Below, in pieces: positions 1 through 12,700 of a DNA stretch of 35,000 nt (within the stretch, counting starts at the first letter, position 1; the number at the start of each line of letters is the position of its first letter). The notes below the pieces were generated by a model that was given only the letters and a program-made list of their open reading frames with translations, searched no databases and was not told where the DNA came from. The position numbers and the translations under genes are program-made. The stretch is from Glandiceps talaboti (taxonomy: Eukaryota; Hemichordata; Enteropneusta; Spengelidae). The stretch is from the NCBI RefSeq assembly GCF_964340395.1, contig NC_135564.1, positions 1,127,501-1,162,500 of the forward strand, in the 5' to 3' direction.

Positions 1-35
1 GGGTGAAGGAAGTTGTACTAGTTTGTGATGGAATG

Positions 36-318
36 GACAGGTTGGTCCATTTGATGGGACTGACAGGTTGGTCCATTTGATGGAACTGACAGGTTGGCCC
101 ATTTGATGGGACTGACAGGTTGGTCCATTTGATGGGACTGACAGGTTGGTCCATTTGATGGGACTGACAGGTTGGCCCATTTGATGGGACTGACAGGTTG
201 GTCCATTTGATGGGACTGACAGGTTGGTCCATTTGATGGGACTGACAGGTTGGTCCATTTGATGGGACTGACAGGTTGGTCCATTTGATGGGACTGACAG
301 GTTGGCCCATTTGATGAC
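36..318. repeat. 26-bp minisatellite, 11 copies
   Basis: Eleven near-identical tandem copies of a 26-bp unit built around GACAGGTTGGTCCATTTGAT. Variation is limited mainly to GTCC/GCCC. Because 26 is not a multiple of three, the apparent minus-strand open frame is a three-phase translation of the repeat and not a gene. Confidence 0.97.
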
Positions 319-417
319 TCAACTAATGATATCATTTTCCTTGAATTCAGGTTAATGGGAAATTGTTAATCTGACAACTATGATGAGTGGCTAAAATGGG
401 AACAAAGTTAACATTTA

Positions 418-1125
418 ATGGTAAGACATATGGTAAGTATGGTCACAATGGTAAGGTTGCTAACAATGGTAAGTAGATGGAAAGTATTTTCACAAGGTAT
501 TAAATGTGATAAGTATTGGACAAGTGGTAAGGAGATGGTAAGTTTGTCACAGTGGTTGAGGAATCATGTCATTGGTTCAGAGATGGTAAGTTTATCACTG
601 GGTCAGAAATGGTAAGTTTATCACTGGGTCAGAGATGGTAAGTTTATCAAAGTGGTTCAGAGATGGTAAGCTTATCTGGTTCAGAGATGGTTGGTCACTA
701 TGTTCACAGATGGTAAGTTTGTCACAGTGGTAAGGAGGTGGTAAGTTTGTAACATTCTTTTGGAGATGATAAGTATTGTCACTGTGGTATAAAATGCCAG
801 AGTGGATGATAAGTACCCTTACAGGTGTTAGCATATAGCATATGCCTTAGTAAAGGGGACAGTTTTGCCAAGGGTAAGTTTATGGTAATTATTGTATTGG
901 TAAGCTTTGTTACAGATGTTAGCATATGGTAAGTATTGCCTAATATGTAAGGGAATGGTAAGTATATGGTAAATGTTGTCATGTTTTATGTTGATGGTAA
1001 GGACAGTACAGTGGCAAGTTTATCAGGTCAGTGTTGTCTGAATGGATGGCAATCATATGGTAAGTATTGATACAGATGTAAGGAGATGGTAAGTATTGGA
1101 TGGTTTAATGGGGTTGGTAAGTACA
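418..1125. repeat. Degenerate ATGGTAAGT-rich repeat tract
   Basis: About 20 copies of GGTAAG, most as ATGGTAAGT, at irregular spacing (roughly 10-50 bp) with linkers such as TTGTCACAGTGG and TTCAGAG. On the plus strand each copy matches a consensus splice donor; on the minus (DGK) strand it reads ACTTACCAT. No coding potential is evident. Confidence 0.85.
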
Positions 1126-1139
1126 GCTGAATAGTTACA

Positions 1140-1660
1140 CTGTATGGAGAGTTAGCACTGTTACAGGTATGGGGACATGATCTAGCATAGTTAGTGTGTA
1201 TGGATAGTTAGCACTGTTACAAGTATGGGGCCATGATCTAGCATAGTCAGTGTGTATGGATAGTTAGCACTGTTACAAGTATGGGGACATGATCTAGCAT
1301 AGTCAGTGTGTATGGATAGTTAGCACTGTTACAAGTATGGGGCCATGATCTAGCATAGTTAGTGTGTATAGATAGTTAGCACTGTTACAGGTATGGGGAC
1401 ATGATCTAGCATAGTCAGTGTGTATGGATAGTTAGCACTGTTACAAGTATGGGGCCATGATCTAGCATAGTCAGTGTGTATGGATAGTTTAAATAGCACT
1501 GTTACAGGTATGGGGCCATGATCTAGCATAGTTAGTGTGTATAGATAGTTAGCACTGTTACAGGCATGGGGCCATGAGATGGCATAGTCGGTGTGTATGG
1601 AGAGTTAGCACTGTTACAGGCATGGGACCATGATCTGGCATAACCAGTGTGGTGAATAGA
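1140..1660. repeat. 56-bp minisatellite, about 9 copies
   Basis: The unit starts GTTAGCACTGTTAC and includes GGCCATGATCTAGCATAG. Starts at 1151, 1207, 1263, 1319, 1375 and 1431 give an exact 56-bp period. One later copy carries a small insertion near 1490. Confidence 0.96.
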
Positions 1661-1664
1661 TAGA

Positions 1665-2100
1665 TACCAGGTGTTGTCATGGTGTGAAATGAACAGCGTA
1701 TGCCAAAATAGCAGGGTGACATTCTTTTACCACAAGAACAAACCTCGGGGTCACTTGGGGTAGTTGTGGATGGAGTAGCATTGTTGTTGACCCTCAGTAA
1801 ATGAGCACTTCGTGCACGGACCTATTAGGGGAAAATAAACAACAAAAACAAAAACAAAAATACAATGATGACAAAGGTGCTACAAAAGACAACTAAAATG
1901 ATAACATACATGATGACTATATGCATTCAATGGTTTGGGTTAAATATCTAGCATGGAGGATATCTACTTGAGAGAATGTTTTGGTTATTATGCATGACAA
2001 TAGGAGGTCAAGGGTCATACTGTAGTATTGTAATATACCTGGCTGACCATATACCAAGATGGCAAAGCTGAGGAACACTGGACCAAGTTTTACACAGGAT
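1665..2100. other. Non-repeat segment with a possible retroposon tail
   Basis: The stretch 1715-1862 is relatively GC-rich and ends in an AACAAAAAC-type simple tail at 1840-1862, as short retroposons often do. I see no clear A or B box and no target-site duplication. The rest shows no gene. Confidence 0.3.
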
Positions 2101-2122
2101 ATCAGTTTTGAACTGGATAAAG

Positions 2123-2330
2123 CCTTTATTTGCAATCTACACTTGTCTACTCTCTAGTCTAACATTGCTAACCTCTTTATTTGCAATGGACACTAGTCTA
2201 TTCTCTAGTCTAACATCGCTAACCCCTTTATTTGCAATCTACACTAGTCTATTCTCTAGTCTAACATGGCTAACCCCTTTATTTGCAATGGACACTAGTC
2301 TATTCTCTAGTCTAACATTGCTAACCCTAA
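2123..2330. repeat. 51-bp repeat, 4 copies in A-B-A-B order
   Basis: CTTTATTTGCAAT recurs at 2124, 2175, 2226 and 2277. Alternate copies carry CTACAC or GGACAC, so the array is two 102-bp dimers. The unit is a multiple of three and lacks stops on the plus strand, which explains an 84-codon open frame there. Confidence 0.93.
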
Positions 2331-2339
2331 TGTTACTTT

Positions 2340-3690
2340 TTGTCTCCTACAAGACAAACTAGGGTATACAACAAATATAATGGGCCTAGTAAAATGTTTT
2401 TCAGTCTTGACATGGTGGGTACGCTAACATCCTTAATCCTAATGTTATTTTGTTTGGCCATAGAAAGTGGAGTGTTAATTATTCCTCCACTGTCTATGGT
2501 TTGGGTTACAAAACAGACTAAGGGTACACAACATGTACAGTAGGCACAGTGTTCTTCAGTCTTGTCACACTGGCTACTCTTACATATGCCTATTAAACCC
2601 AAATGTTACTTGTCCCATTAAATTTGTCTGGTAATAAAATAAGCGATTATACACAAGTTACATATAAATGTCTGAATGTTCCTCAGTCTTACCATCAAAC
2701 TCTATTTAGAATATATTTATGTGTAGTTTTCAAATACTGTAAACTTATTTATGTTGGCACATGAAAACTTTGGTGGAATGGCAATGCAGGATGTGTCAGG
2801 CATACTTCAATATGTTGGACAATACAAGGGAAGAATAGACACTACTTGTAAATAACTTATATGGTTGGCCAACCGTATCCAGTTCAACTGTTGTTGACAC
2901 ACTCAGCTGAATATTGAAATATGACACAACACATATAAAGTATGTTAGTGTGACTTATTTTTGTGGAAAAAGTTTTTGTGTGTACAAAGCCAGCCCCCAA
3001 AAAACTTAGGATTATAGATAGAATCTTATATCAACAATCCTGAGGTACATTTATTCTAATGGTTATGAACACCAACAATCCCCTAAATAAATTTCATTAA
3101 TAGTATAAACCTATTAAGTATTAGAGGTGTGGATTATTCTATTCTGAGTAGTAGGGTTGAAGCTTGAATTGAAGTTATGTTTTAATTAGATTGTAAAATG
3201 TATGGTTTGTAAAACAGCTGCAATGCAAAGTGTGAGTAGAGTTATACCTTTCTGTATGATTTGAGAATTGCATATATGATGTCAGTTATGAAACTAACAT
3301 ATTTCTGAGACTCCACAACAGTACAGAATGTGTTAATATTATACAAAACTACTATACATGACCTTTGACCTGATCTACAAGTGACCTTTCACCTCAACTA
3401 TCAACGTTTAAACAGTAATAGTGTTTCATTACATTTCATTCAGCATCCAGGATATTTTTAGAATAAAAATACTAACAACGCTTTCACAAACAAAACTTAT
3501 AATAGCTGATCTGCAAATATTGAGAAATAAAATGAAATACTGAATGTTTCTTCCTGATTACACACTTTCCTGTAAAACAGAAGAAGTTTAAATCATTGCT
3601 AGGCTACCCCTTCTCTTTGTCTTGAAGTGATGCTGATAAATCCTACAGGTTGTATTTCTTTTCTATGCTTGGCCACTAGAGGGCAGTATT
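2340..3690. other. Unique AT-rich intron/flank, no gene seen
   Basis: Left of the last recognised DGK exon. I searched it on the minus strand for the linker and catalytic exons and found none. It holds a TGACCTTTGACCT at 3359-3371, a related TGACCTTTCACCT at 3382-3394 and the CTCF-like motif listed separately. Confidence 0.6.
3673..3686 (+). promoter_or_regulatory. CTCF-core-like motif
   Basis: CCACTAGAGGGCAG matches every position of the vertebrate CTCF core consensus CCASYAGRKGGCRS. It lies 11 bp past the splice donor of the 3698-3796 exon. CTCF is conserved across bilaterians, but occupancy here is inference. Confidence 0.4.
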
Positions 3691-3697
3691 GACTTAC

Positions 3698-3796
3698 CAG
3701 GACAGCGGGACAAACAGCAGTTGGTGGTAACATGTGATCTCTAAGCTCCCCCAGGTTGCATTCTGGTTTTATATGTGATGCACACTTGTTATGAAG
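3698..3796 (-). CDS. DGKB-like: DGK exon: end of C1b and start of linker to kinase domain
   Basis: Thirty-three codons, phase 0, starting [20 protein letters not shown] and ending [13 protein letters not shown]. It gives the last His and Cys ligands of C1b (H-x2-C-x7-C) and the conserved LRDHMLPP stretch that follows C1b in this family. The acceptor is TCTTTCACAG and the donor is CTG|GTAAGT. No further exon could be recognised between here and base 1; the next should encode the variable linker and then the catalytic domain. Confidence 0.94.
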
Positions 3797-6700
3797 CTGT
3801 GAAAGAGTAAAATAATCATAATTTGAAATATTTACTATTTGTCATGTGTCATGTCTAAATATTGTGGGCATACCTGTACAAAACTGGAAATTTTTGCTGA
3901 AGAATTATTTTCACTTATCTTGTATATAAAAACAATGTACCAGTCTGTTAATAGTAAAAATTAGTCTGAGAACTAGCTGAAGACTGTAAAATCACAAAAT
4001 TTTCTAGTGGTGAAAATATCTAGATTTACAGTATATTTGGTAGCCAAAATTTTATGAATATTATATTTGGTAGTCAAAATTGGACCAAAACTCGTTGCCC
4101 TACGTCTGTCTTGCAGACTGAAGGTCATCATACTCATTTGACAATGTTCAAAGCAATAAATTTATATTTACTGAAAGTTATAGCATGCAAAGCATTTGTT
4201 CACATATTGGGATAAGTTTTCCTAACTTTATAAACTAAATATCTTTTCAATCTTACAGTCTAACATAGCTACATTTTTGTACTTCTATACTTTACTAAGT
4301 ACCATTATACAGAGTTCATCGTCCTCAGCAGGTGACAATTTGAATTTCTATGCATACAGCACTCAGACAAGCTTATTCCTGTTACTAGAGTTACTCAAGG
4401 ATATTGACCTTTGACCTTTGAGCGCTTTGATGATTACCAAGGTTACAAGAATTAATTGAGTAGAACATGTTAAGATTAAAGTGTCTGTTCATAGTGACAG
4501 GGCCATTCATAGTGTCGACAACTATCCATTGGGAGTAGACTGCACAGCTGGTACATGACATTTCAACACATTACACTCTAATATACTTTGATGAGTCCAT
4601 ACATTTCTGTCAATTTCACTCTGTACGAAGATTTAGTTGACAATAGGTTTTAACCATGTAGAAGAATTTGACGCATTTTACTCGATTCTGGCAAATATTT
4701 TGAACACTTTGTCGATTTCAACTTTGAGTTACCTGTTATATCAGACCTAACATAGCTACTACTTAATATTCACCTTCATTTACATAAAATTTAAATATCA
4801 TGAATTCTCATGTTAATTCACAATCATTTACATAAAAATTAAATACAATGAATATTTATGTTAATTTACTTCATTTACATATTATGTAAATACTAAACAA
4901 ATATTCAAATTCACTATCATTCAGATACTAGTACATAGAACTTAAGTTCACCCCTTATGATGCTGTTAAGGTGTCAGCGAAAATTTGCAATTTGCTTCCA
5001 AGAAAATTTTTGAGTCCGAGTACAAATTTTGATTACTAAGTTAACTTAAATATGAATTATGAATATTAATATGAATATTAATGCTAATTCACAATGATTT
5101 ACATAACATTTAAACACATTACAAAGTATTTATGTTAATTAATCTCATTTACATATAATTTGAATACAGTATATTAATTAAATGTACCTAATTTACATAA
5201 CATTTAAATACAACAACATATACTACTTTAAATATACATATTAGTCAATTTAAATAAAGTTAACTATTGTAGTCACATCACAGCAAGAAATCTGTGTTGC
5301 CATGTGTATGCTATATTCATCATTGTCATTGTGGGTTTTGTAAATGTAATTAATGTTTTAATTAACCTTGTTAAACTCTCCCTTGTCAAGTAATGACCTT
5401 CAGTTATTCATCTAATACACAGAAACTCAGTAAGTGTCTAGCTACCCCAAGTAGAAGTATGCCTTCATAGTCGCTTTGACACTCACTGACATACAGCAAG
5501 TTTTAGCGATGAACCAAAAGACTGTGTTCCCATAACTTGAGCCATGTGACTGCTCATAAAAGAAAACTCATTTCTATTACTCTGAACAACGACATATATT
5601 TGTGTGTTTCCCCACAGATCTGCAGAGTGCATGGGCTGGACAAATACGAAAAAAAAAAAGACTGATGCGGGGGTATTTAAGTGAAGCGCGCGCTGACCAG
5701 ATACAATTCTTTTTTGAGGGCCTAATATAAAGTTTGAAGTGTAAAATTTTAGGTTTGAATATTAACTGATTGGGTTTTGATTTGAATCACGTGGAGTAGC
5801 TAGACATTACACTGTCAAGTTCATTCTATCAGTAACATATACTAAAATGTATGAAATATAGATAACTTACAGTGATTTGACACCATCTACAGTGTAATCC
5901 AGTCACTCCGTTGTAACTCTTGATAGACTTCCTACATCTGTCACACTTACCAGTGCAGTTACCTTCAATCCAATGATGGTTTAATACCTAGGAAGAACCA
6001 CAAAACATCTTTACCATGGCAACTATCTATGACATCATCAAAACTTTGCACTGTAAATAACATCAAAACTCTGCACTGTAAATATCATCAAAACTCTGCA
6101 CTGTAAATAACCACAAAACTCTGCACTGTAAATAACATCTTTATGGGCCCCTATCTATGATATCATCAAAACTCTGCACTGTAAATGTCATCAAAACTCT
6201 GCACTGTAAATAACCACAAAACTCTGCACTGTAAATAACATCTTTATGGGCCACTATCTATGATATCATTAAAACTCTGCACTGTAAATGTCATCAAAAC
6301 TCTGCACTGTAAATATCATCAAAACTCTGCACTGTAAATATCATCAAAACTCTGCACTGTAAATAACCACAAAACTCTGCATGGTAAATAACATCTTTAT
6401 GGGCCACAATCTACGATATTATTAAAATTCTGCACTGTAAATGTAATCAAAACTGTGCACTGTAAATATCATCAAACTCTGCACTGTAAATAACATCTTT
6501 ACTGTAATACACCGATTTTCACAATGAAATAAGTGTGACCTATTGTTAAGTCATTTTGCAATAGTTTCTACTGACATGTTATTTTGACTTGTACAGTTCA
6601 ATGGCAATATTTCACATTTCACAACTTATCATTTCAGAAACTTGACTTTCAATGAGTTCCTACAAGTGGTTGAAGTACAAGACTTCTTAGAACTTTTAAG

Positions 6701-9700
6701 AAATGGATGAACCCTAAAAACAATTGTAGCACCCCCTGTTGAACTCAAGGAATGTATGAACCCTAAAATCTGTGGTAGCACCCCCTGTTCATATTTATAT
6801 TTTTGTGTTACGGTTTGTATAATGCCTCACTATACCAAGGTAAATATGGAATATTCCTGATTCTGTATCTAAAAAAAATTGAGGTGAATTCTCAAGACAT
6901 TTTTCACAACAAACATAAGTGTGTACTTGACTGCTACTAAATCCGATTAAGAGTGCATGAATTTGACCAGTGGATTTTAAAAACATGAGCAAGACTATGA
7001 ACCTATCTTATTTGGCTGATTTTTGTTACTTTGGTCCCCAAAAAACATGAACAAATGTTGTAACTATAGAACCCTTTGGATCATAGAACAAGAAACAATT
7101 GAATATCAGAGTTCTGGCTCACTACAAGACAACAAACCAAGACTTGTTTTGTTGGTTTGGTCGGTTATTGGCTTTACAATTCATGCAAGCAATCAAGCCA
7201 AAAATAGCAATGCATGCATAAACACCATAGTGGATTGTTGTCTGTAGTTTTGTATATGGGGATTTCATCCAGTTAGTGTCTTTACCAAACAGCTTGTAAA
7301 ACTAAACTCAATTATTCATACATTTTAGAAACTTTGAAGGAATTTCATTTTATATTTGGGACTTCAAATTTGAAAGAAATCAGTTAAAATTAGGAAAAAA
7401 ATTGACAGACGTTAATGAAACATTAAATTTTCAGCATCTTAAATATTTCAGGGTGATTTGATTGTTTTCTTTACAAAATCACAGATAACAAAACCACTTG
7501 GTATACTTCCTTTCCTCTCCCCAGTATTTTTCACAAGATAAAAACTAATATTACAATATCTCCTGAACACACCTACATGTTTCATTACCATTTCTCTATA
7601 CGTAACACTTACAAGGTATCTACACTAATTTGAACCATTTTTGACAAACGAGACATGAAATCAGGACTCACTAAGTCTAACATTTGGGTCTAGATAGTGA
7701 GATTAAAAAAGAAACGCATGTGTATGAAAAGTGTCATGGTCCATTTTTGGTGAAGATGATAGAAATGATAGCTATTTATCACCTAATATTGTAACATGAT
7801 TGTATTACAGTGGCAAATAACAGTAGATGGAATAGTTGCCTATATACATACTTGTGGTGAAGAGTATATTTTTAGGCAAAACATGCTGAATATAACATAA
7901 TGAAAATATTACCAAGTCGTCTTGCTATTACTATTTGCAAGTTCTGTTGCTATGGTAACAGGATGAGTGACTTGTAAATGGTTGTAAGAATAGATATATG
8001 CTTATATAGAGGTTCTAATAATTGTAGGAATAAACTGGTATAATATATACAAAGAAAGGAGTAAACAAACACAACAAAATCATTTAGCTTTTCATGTTGC
8101 ATTATTCAAAAATCTGAAACTGCTAGAGTGCACTAGCATGCGACCGACAAGACAATTTCCAACTTTTAGTAGGTAGGTAGGTAGGTAGGTAGGTAGGTAG
8201 GTATGTATGTAGGTAGGTAGGTATAGATAGATTTGTAGGTAACTACAGTAGCTAAGGATGGTGAAGTGCATTCACATCGTGGTAGGGTCAAACAGAACAC
8301 AAATTCCCAACAAATAACACTGCCACATGGCTTGAAAAATTTTAAAAATTCAGAGTTGAGAGTAATATTAATCTGAATTTTTATCAAACAAGAAACACAA
8401 AAAAATCAACACCATTGAGAAATGTTTAATTTCACATATTATTCACACATCAAATCTGACCAAATTTGTACTAATTTTTTCTTTTGTAATATATTGAAAA
8501 GAGAAACTAATCAGCTTTGCATCGTTTATTCTATTTTTGCTTTTTTTTATTGCTATCAAAATTTGAATTTGATTTTTTTTCTGATTCTTTTTTGCAATTC
8601 TTATTCATGTGGAATGGTTGATGAGTTGTGAAGGGATAAAATACAACAATAAAATCCAAGACAAATTCATGCTGTAGAGAGAGTGGATGATAAAATTGAC
8701 CTTTGACCTACCGGTACATCACCCCAAGTCTCAGGATCCCCCTTTGGCATTGACTGCATGTGTGATATAAATAAGAAACATTGGAACCAATATACAACAA
8801 ACACACAAACCAAAGTTTAAAGTTGAAACTTAAAGACCAAGAATCCCTTGTGTTATTCAGGTTCTAGTAACAACAAAACATAGACGCAAGACAAAACTTC
8901 AACACTCAGATACTGTTGCCGTACGAACAAAATGAACAACTACAGAACACGTACAACATGCATGGACAAGGGTAAACATTAAACAGTTAAAAATCACATC
9001 TAGGAATCTTTTCCAAGGGGAACATATAGTTGAAATTAAAGAATGAACAATGAAAGAACAATCAAGTTCAGTTCCTGTCGTAGGTATTACCAAGACACAT
9101 AAAGTAAAATTGACTTGTCACATACATATATATTGTAAAACACAAAACATGCACGACAACCTGAACTGAGAATTCTGGAAAGATGCGCTGACCAAATGAT
9201 GTATCTTACGTAACACTTACTAAATGTTAATATGACCCCTTTGAAAGTGAAAGGCAATATAACCTGACATGTCTAGTGTCATATCATTGTACATAATTTG
9301 GAAAGCATGGCATGCTGTATGTACAGTCTAACACTGATTTGACCTGTAAGGTCAAAGTAATTTGCATATTACCAATATGTGTCCCAGATATTACATATGG
9401 ATGTAGACACTTGAACCTCTAGGTGTTCAAAGTTGAGACATTTAGAGATATTACAATTGAAACAACAAAAATGACTGTCATTCTCTCATTGAAAGTTAAT
9501 TGAGTCAAAAAACGAAAAAAGGGCATATTTCCATTTGAAAATCCCACCTTTGTAACAAATTTGAATGAAATAGTGGTAGTGAAGAAACATATGGACAGGC
9601 AGATACATGCGTGCACATATATAATTCATACTCCATACTTATACAGCCCCTATGGTTGTACCCACTGGGACTAACAAGCTCAAATACAGAGACTAAGAAC

Positions 9701-12700
9701 TATATATTATAGTGTTTTAGAAGTGTGTGTATACAACTGATATTTCACTGATTAACTAGAGAGTGACTGTGTTGAGTCAGAGTACCAATGGATGAGAAGA
9801 TGTGATTATGACAAGTAGTGAAAGAAAGTGATCTGATTGGTGGAGTAGTGAAAGAAAGTGATCTGATTGGTGGAGTGGGGAGAGGAGAGATCAATGTGAT
9901 ACAGATACATCATGCCGCTAATAACATGCATGCATAAAATAGTCAAAAAAGTAGACAGTATTTTACAAGTAGAGAAAATTCTGTCCTTTCTCATGCCTTC
10001 AATTTAATAGGGTTTCTCAAACACAAGAAAGTTACCTGTGAAAGTGGTTCTTTTAGTAATGCACATTTTTTCTTTTTACCTTAGTCATGCAGGGAATCAT
10101 TTCAATTTTGCAGTGTGAAATTTCAATGCCAACCCATTTTATAAGTTGTATTCATCTTTTACATTTTTAGACTTGACAGCAGTAAGAACCAAACTGTTAA
10201 CACTTCTCAAACAACAAATATCACAATATGCAATGCTATCAGATAATCTTTGACATTATCATTGCATCACCATGGTTACAGTTGAGAGTAAAATGGTAGG
10301 ACTTAACATTGACATGAGGGGCCTTGTACTTGCAAGTCAGTACTGAGATTTGACATCGACATGAGCGGCCTTGTACTTTCAAGTCAGTAGTGAAATTTGA
10401 CACTGACATGAAGGGGTCTTGTCCTGTCATGTCAGTAGCAGGATTTGACACTGTCACTGACATGAGGGGTCTTGTCCTGTCAAGTCAGAAGTAGTTAGAC
10501 TTGACACTGACATGAGGGGTCTAATTGTCCTTATACCAGGGGAGGAGTAAGATTTGCCATAGACATGAGGGGCCTTGTCCCTACATGTGAGAACTAGAAT
10601 TCATCATTGACATGAGGGGCCTTATCCCGTGAAGTCAGAAATAGCAGGAATTGTCATCGATGTAAGTCATTCCATAACAGAGCATTTTGATATGACATTA
10701 ACCATGGGCAGCAATTAGTGTTAAAATTTGACATGTTTGTACACTTGTAGTATTGCTATGGTTACTGCATCCACTGCCATGGTAACAGCATCCATTGCTT
10801 GTAATATACGTCATTCTGTCTAACAGCTAGAGTTCTATAGATAGCACCGTTGATATCATGATACCAAATTAATCCTGAATGATAACACATACACAGGATG
10901 TGACATGTTGGCTGCAAAAGGCTGAGGTGTAAAACTTAGCATTTCAAATCAAATTTAACAATATTGGCGAGTCAACTTAAAATAGCAAGTGCTGAGTGGT
11001 ATTTTCATTGTAACATTATTTCCTCAATGCTATTGTGAAAGGGAAATTACTCTCTTGTTGGTAATGATATATCAAACTATTTTTAGTATAAAACCAATGA
11101 ATGACTATCTTGATCATTTGAGATAACACTCTTGATCTTTTCCCTTACCAAAATAGAAATCCTTTAGTATTCTTCAAAGAATTCTATAGGAACCATTAAT
11201 ATTCCTTAAAACTTCCTTTGGTATTTTAATATCCCTAGATAACAATTTATATCTTTTAAAATTGCTTCAAGAATTCTTTTTAATTAGTAATCCTGAAAGA
11301 CATCAGTAAATTAGTAATCCAACAAAACTTCCTATTGAGATCTCTTAGTGTAGTATACCCACCATTACAAAAACATCCTATAGGAGTTTATACTGATGGT
11401 GATTCTAAAAAGAATTCCTAAAAAATTTTCTTACGTAGGCTTTGTCACACTGTTGGTTTTTAAATGTCTGTGATTCAATTCAAGGTTTTCACATTGGTTT
11501 ATCATATCAATGGAGTCTTAAGGAGTAAATAAGATTTATTCTTTTGTCTTGGACCAATTTACTTTTTCTGTAACTCGGCCGCCACACTTTTTTTTAAACC
11601 TAAATTTTTATTCCTAATCCAACATAGGCCTTTTATTACTGGCTTCTGATTCAATCCTCACATTGTGTAAGACTGTATCAAGAGGTATTTGATACACTGT
11701 GAGACTGTATCAAGAGGTATTTGATACACTGTGAGACTGTATCACGAGGTATTTGATACACTGTGAGAATGTATCACAAGGTATTTGATACACTGTGAGA
11801 CTGTATCAAGGGATATTTGATACACTGTGAGACTTTACCAAGGGATATTTGATACACTGTGAGACTGTATCAAGAGGTATTTGATACACTGTGAGACTTT
11901 ACCAAGGGATATTTGATACACTGTGAGACTGTATCAAGAGGTATTTGATACACTGTGAGACTGTATCAACAGGTATTTGATACACTGTGAGACTGTATCA
12001 AGAGGTATTTGATACACTGTGAGACTTTACCAAGGGATATTTGATATATTGAGGTTATTATTTGACACTTACATTACTTGTTCTCTTAGACTTGACATAG
12101 GTACTAATACATGATGGTGGGGCTCTCTGCACACATCTCTCATGGACTGTATATTTACAAACTGTAAAACACAAAATGAATAATGTTACAGCAATATGTT
12201 ATCATTATGTATTTAAAGTATATGGCTATACATGTACAACAGTTATTAAACCATGAATAAGTCATATTGCACACATCCAAACTAAACGTACAGGACATAT
12301 TTTTTGGTTGTCTTACATTATGACAATGTGTATTATGTCATCAGGTCTTTTTGCAAGAGCACGAAATAATTAGACAAAACATTCACATCAGCATATTTTA
12401 CTAACTTTTTCAAAACCATGGCTGACATAGGCATAATCGTATTAAACAGTTGAATACTTACATGTACAGCAAAGTCCCTGTTTACCCAGTCAAATACAAT
12501 AATATACTTACATGTACAGCAAAATCCCTGTTTACCCAGTCAAATACAGTAATATACTTACATGTACAGCAAAGTCCCTGTTTACCCAGTCAAATACAGT
12601 AATATACTTACATGTACAGCAAAGTCCCTGTTTACCCAGTCAAATACAGTAATATACTTACATGTACAGCAAAGTCCCTGTTTACCCAGGCCAACCAACA

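Noticed and set aside
1-3690. DGK catalytic exons at the left end
   Set aside because: I looked on the minus strand for the VFVNPKSGG and GGDGT motifs and found nothing.
8166-8387. PTYLPTY repeat protein
   Set aside because: Translation of the TAGG microsatellite.
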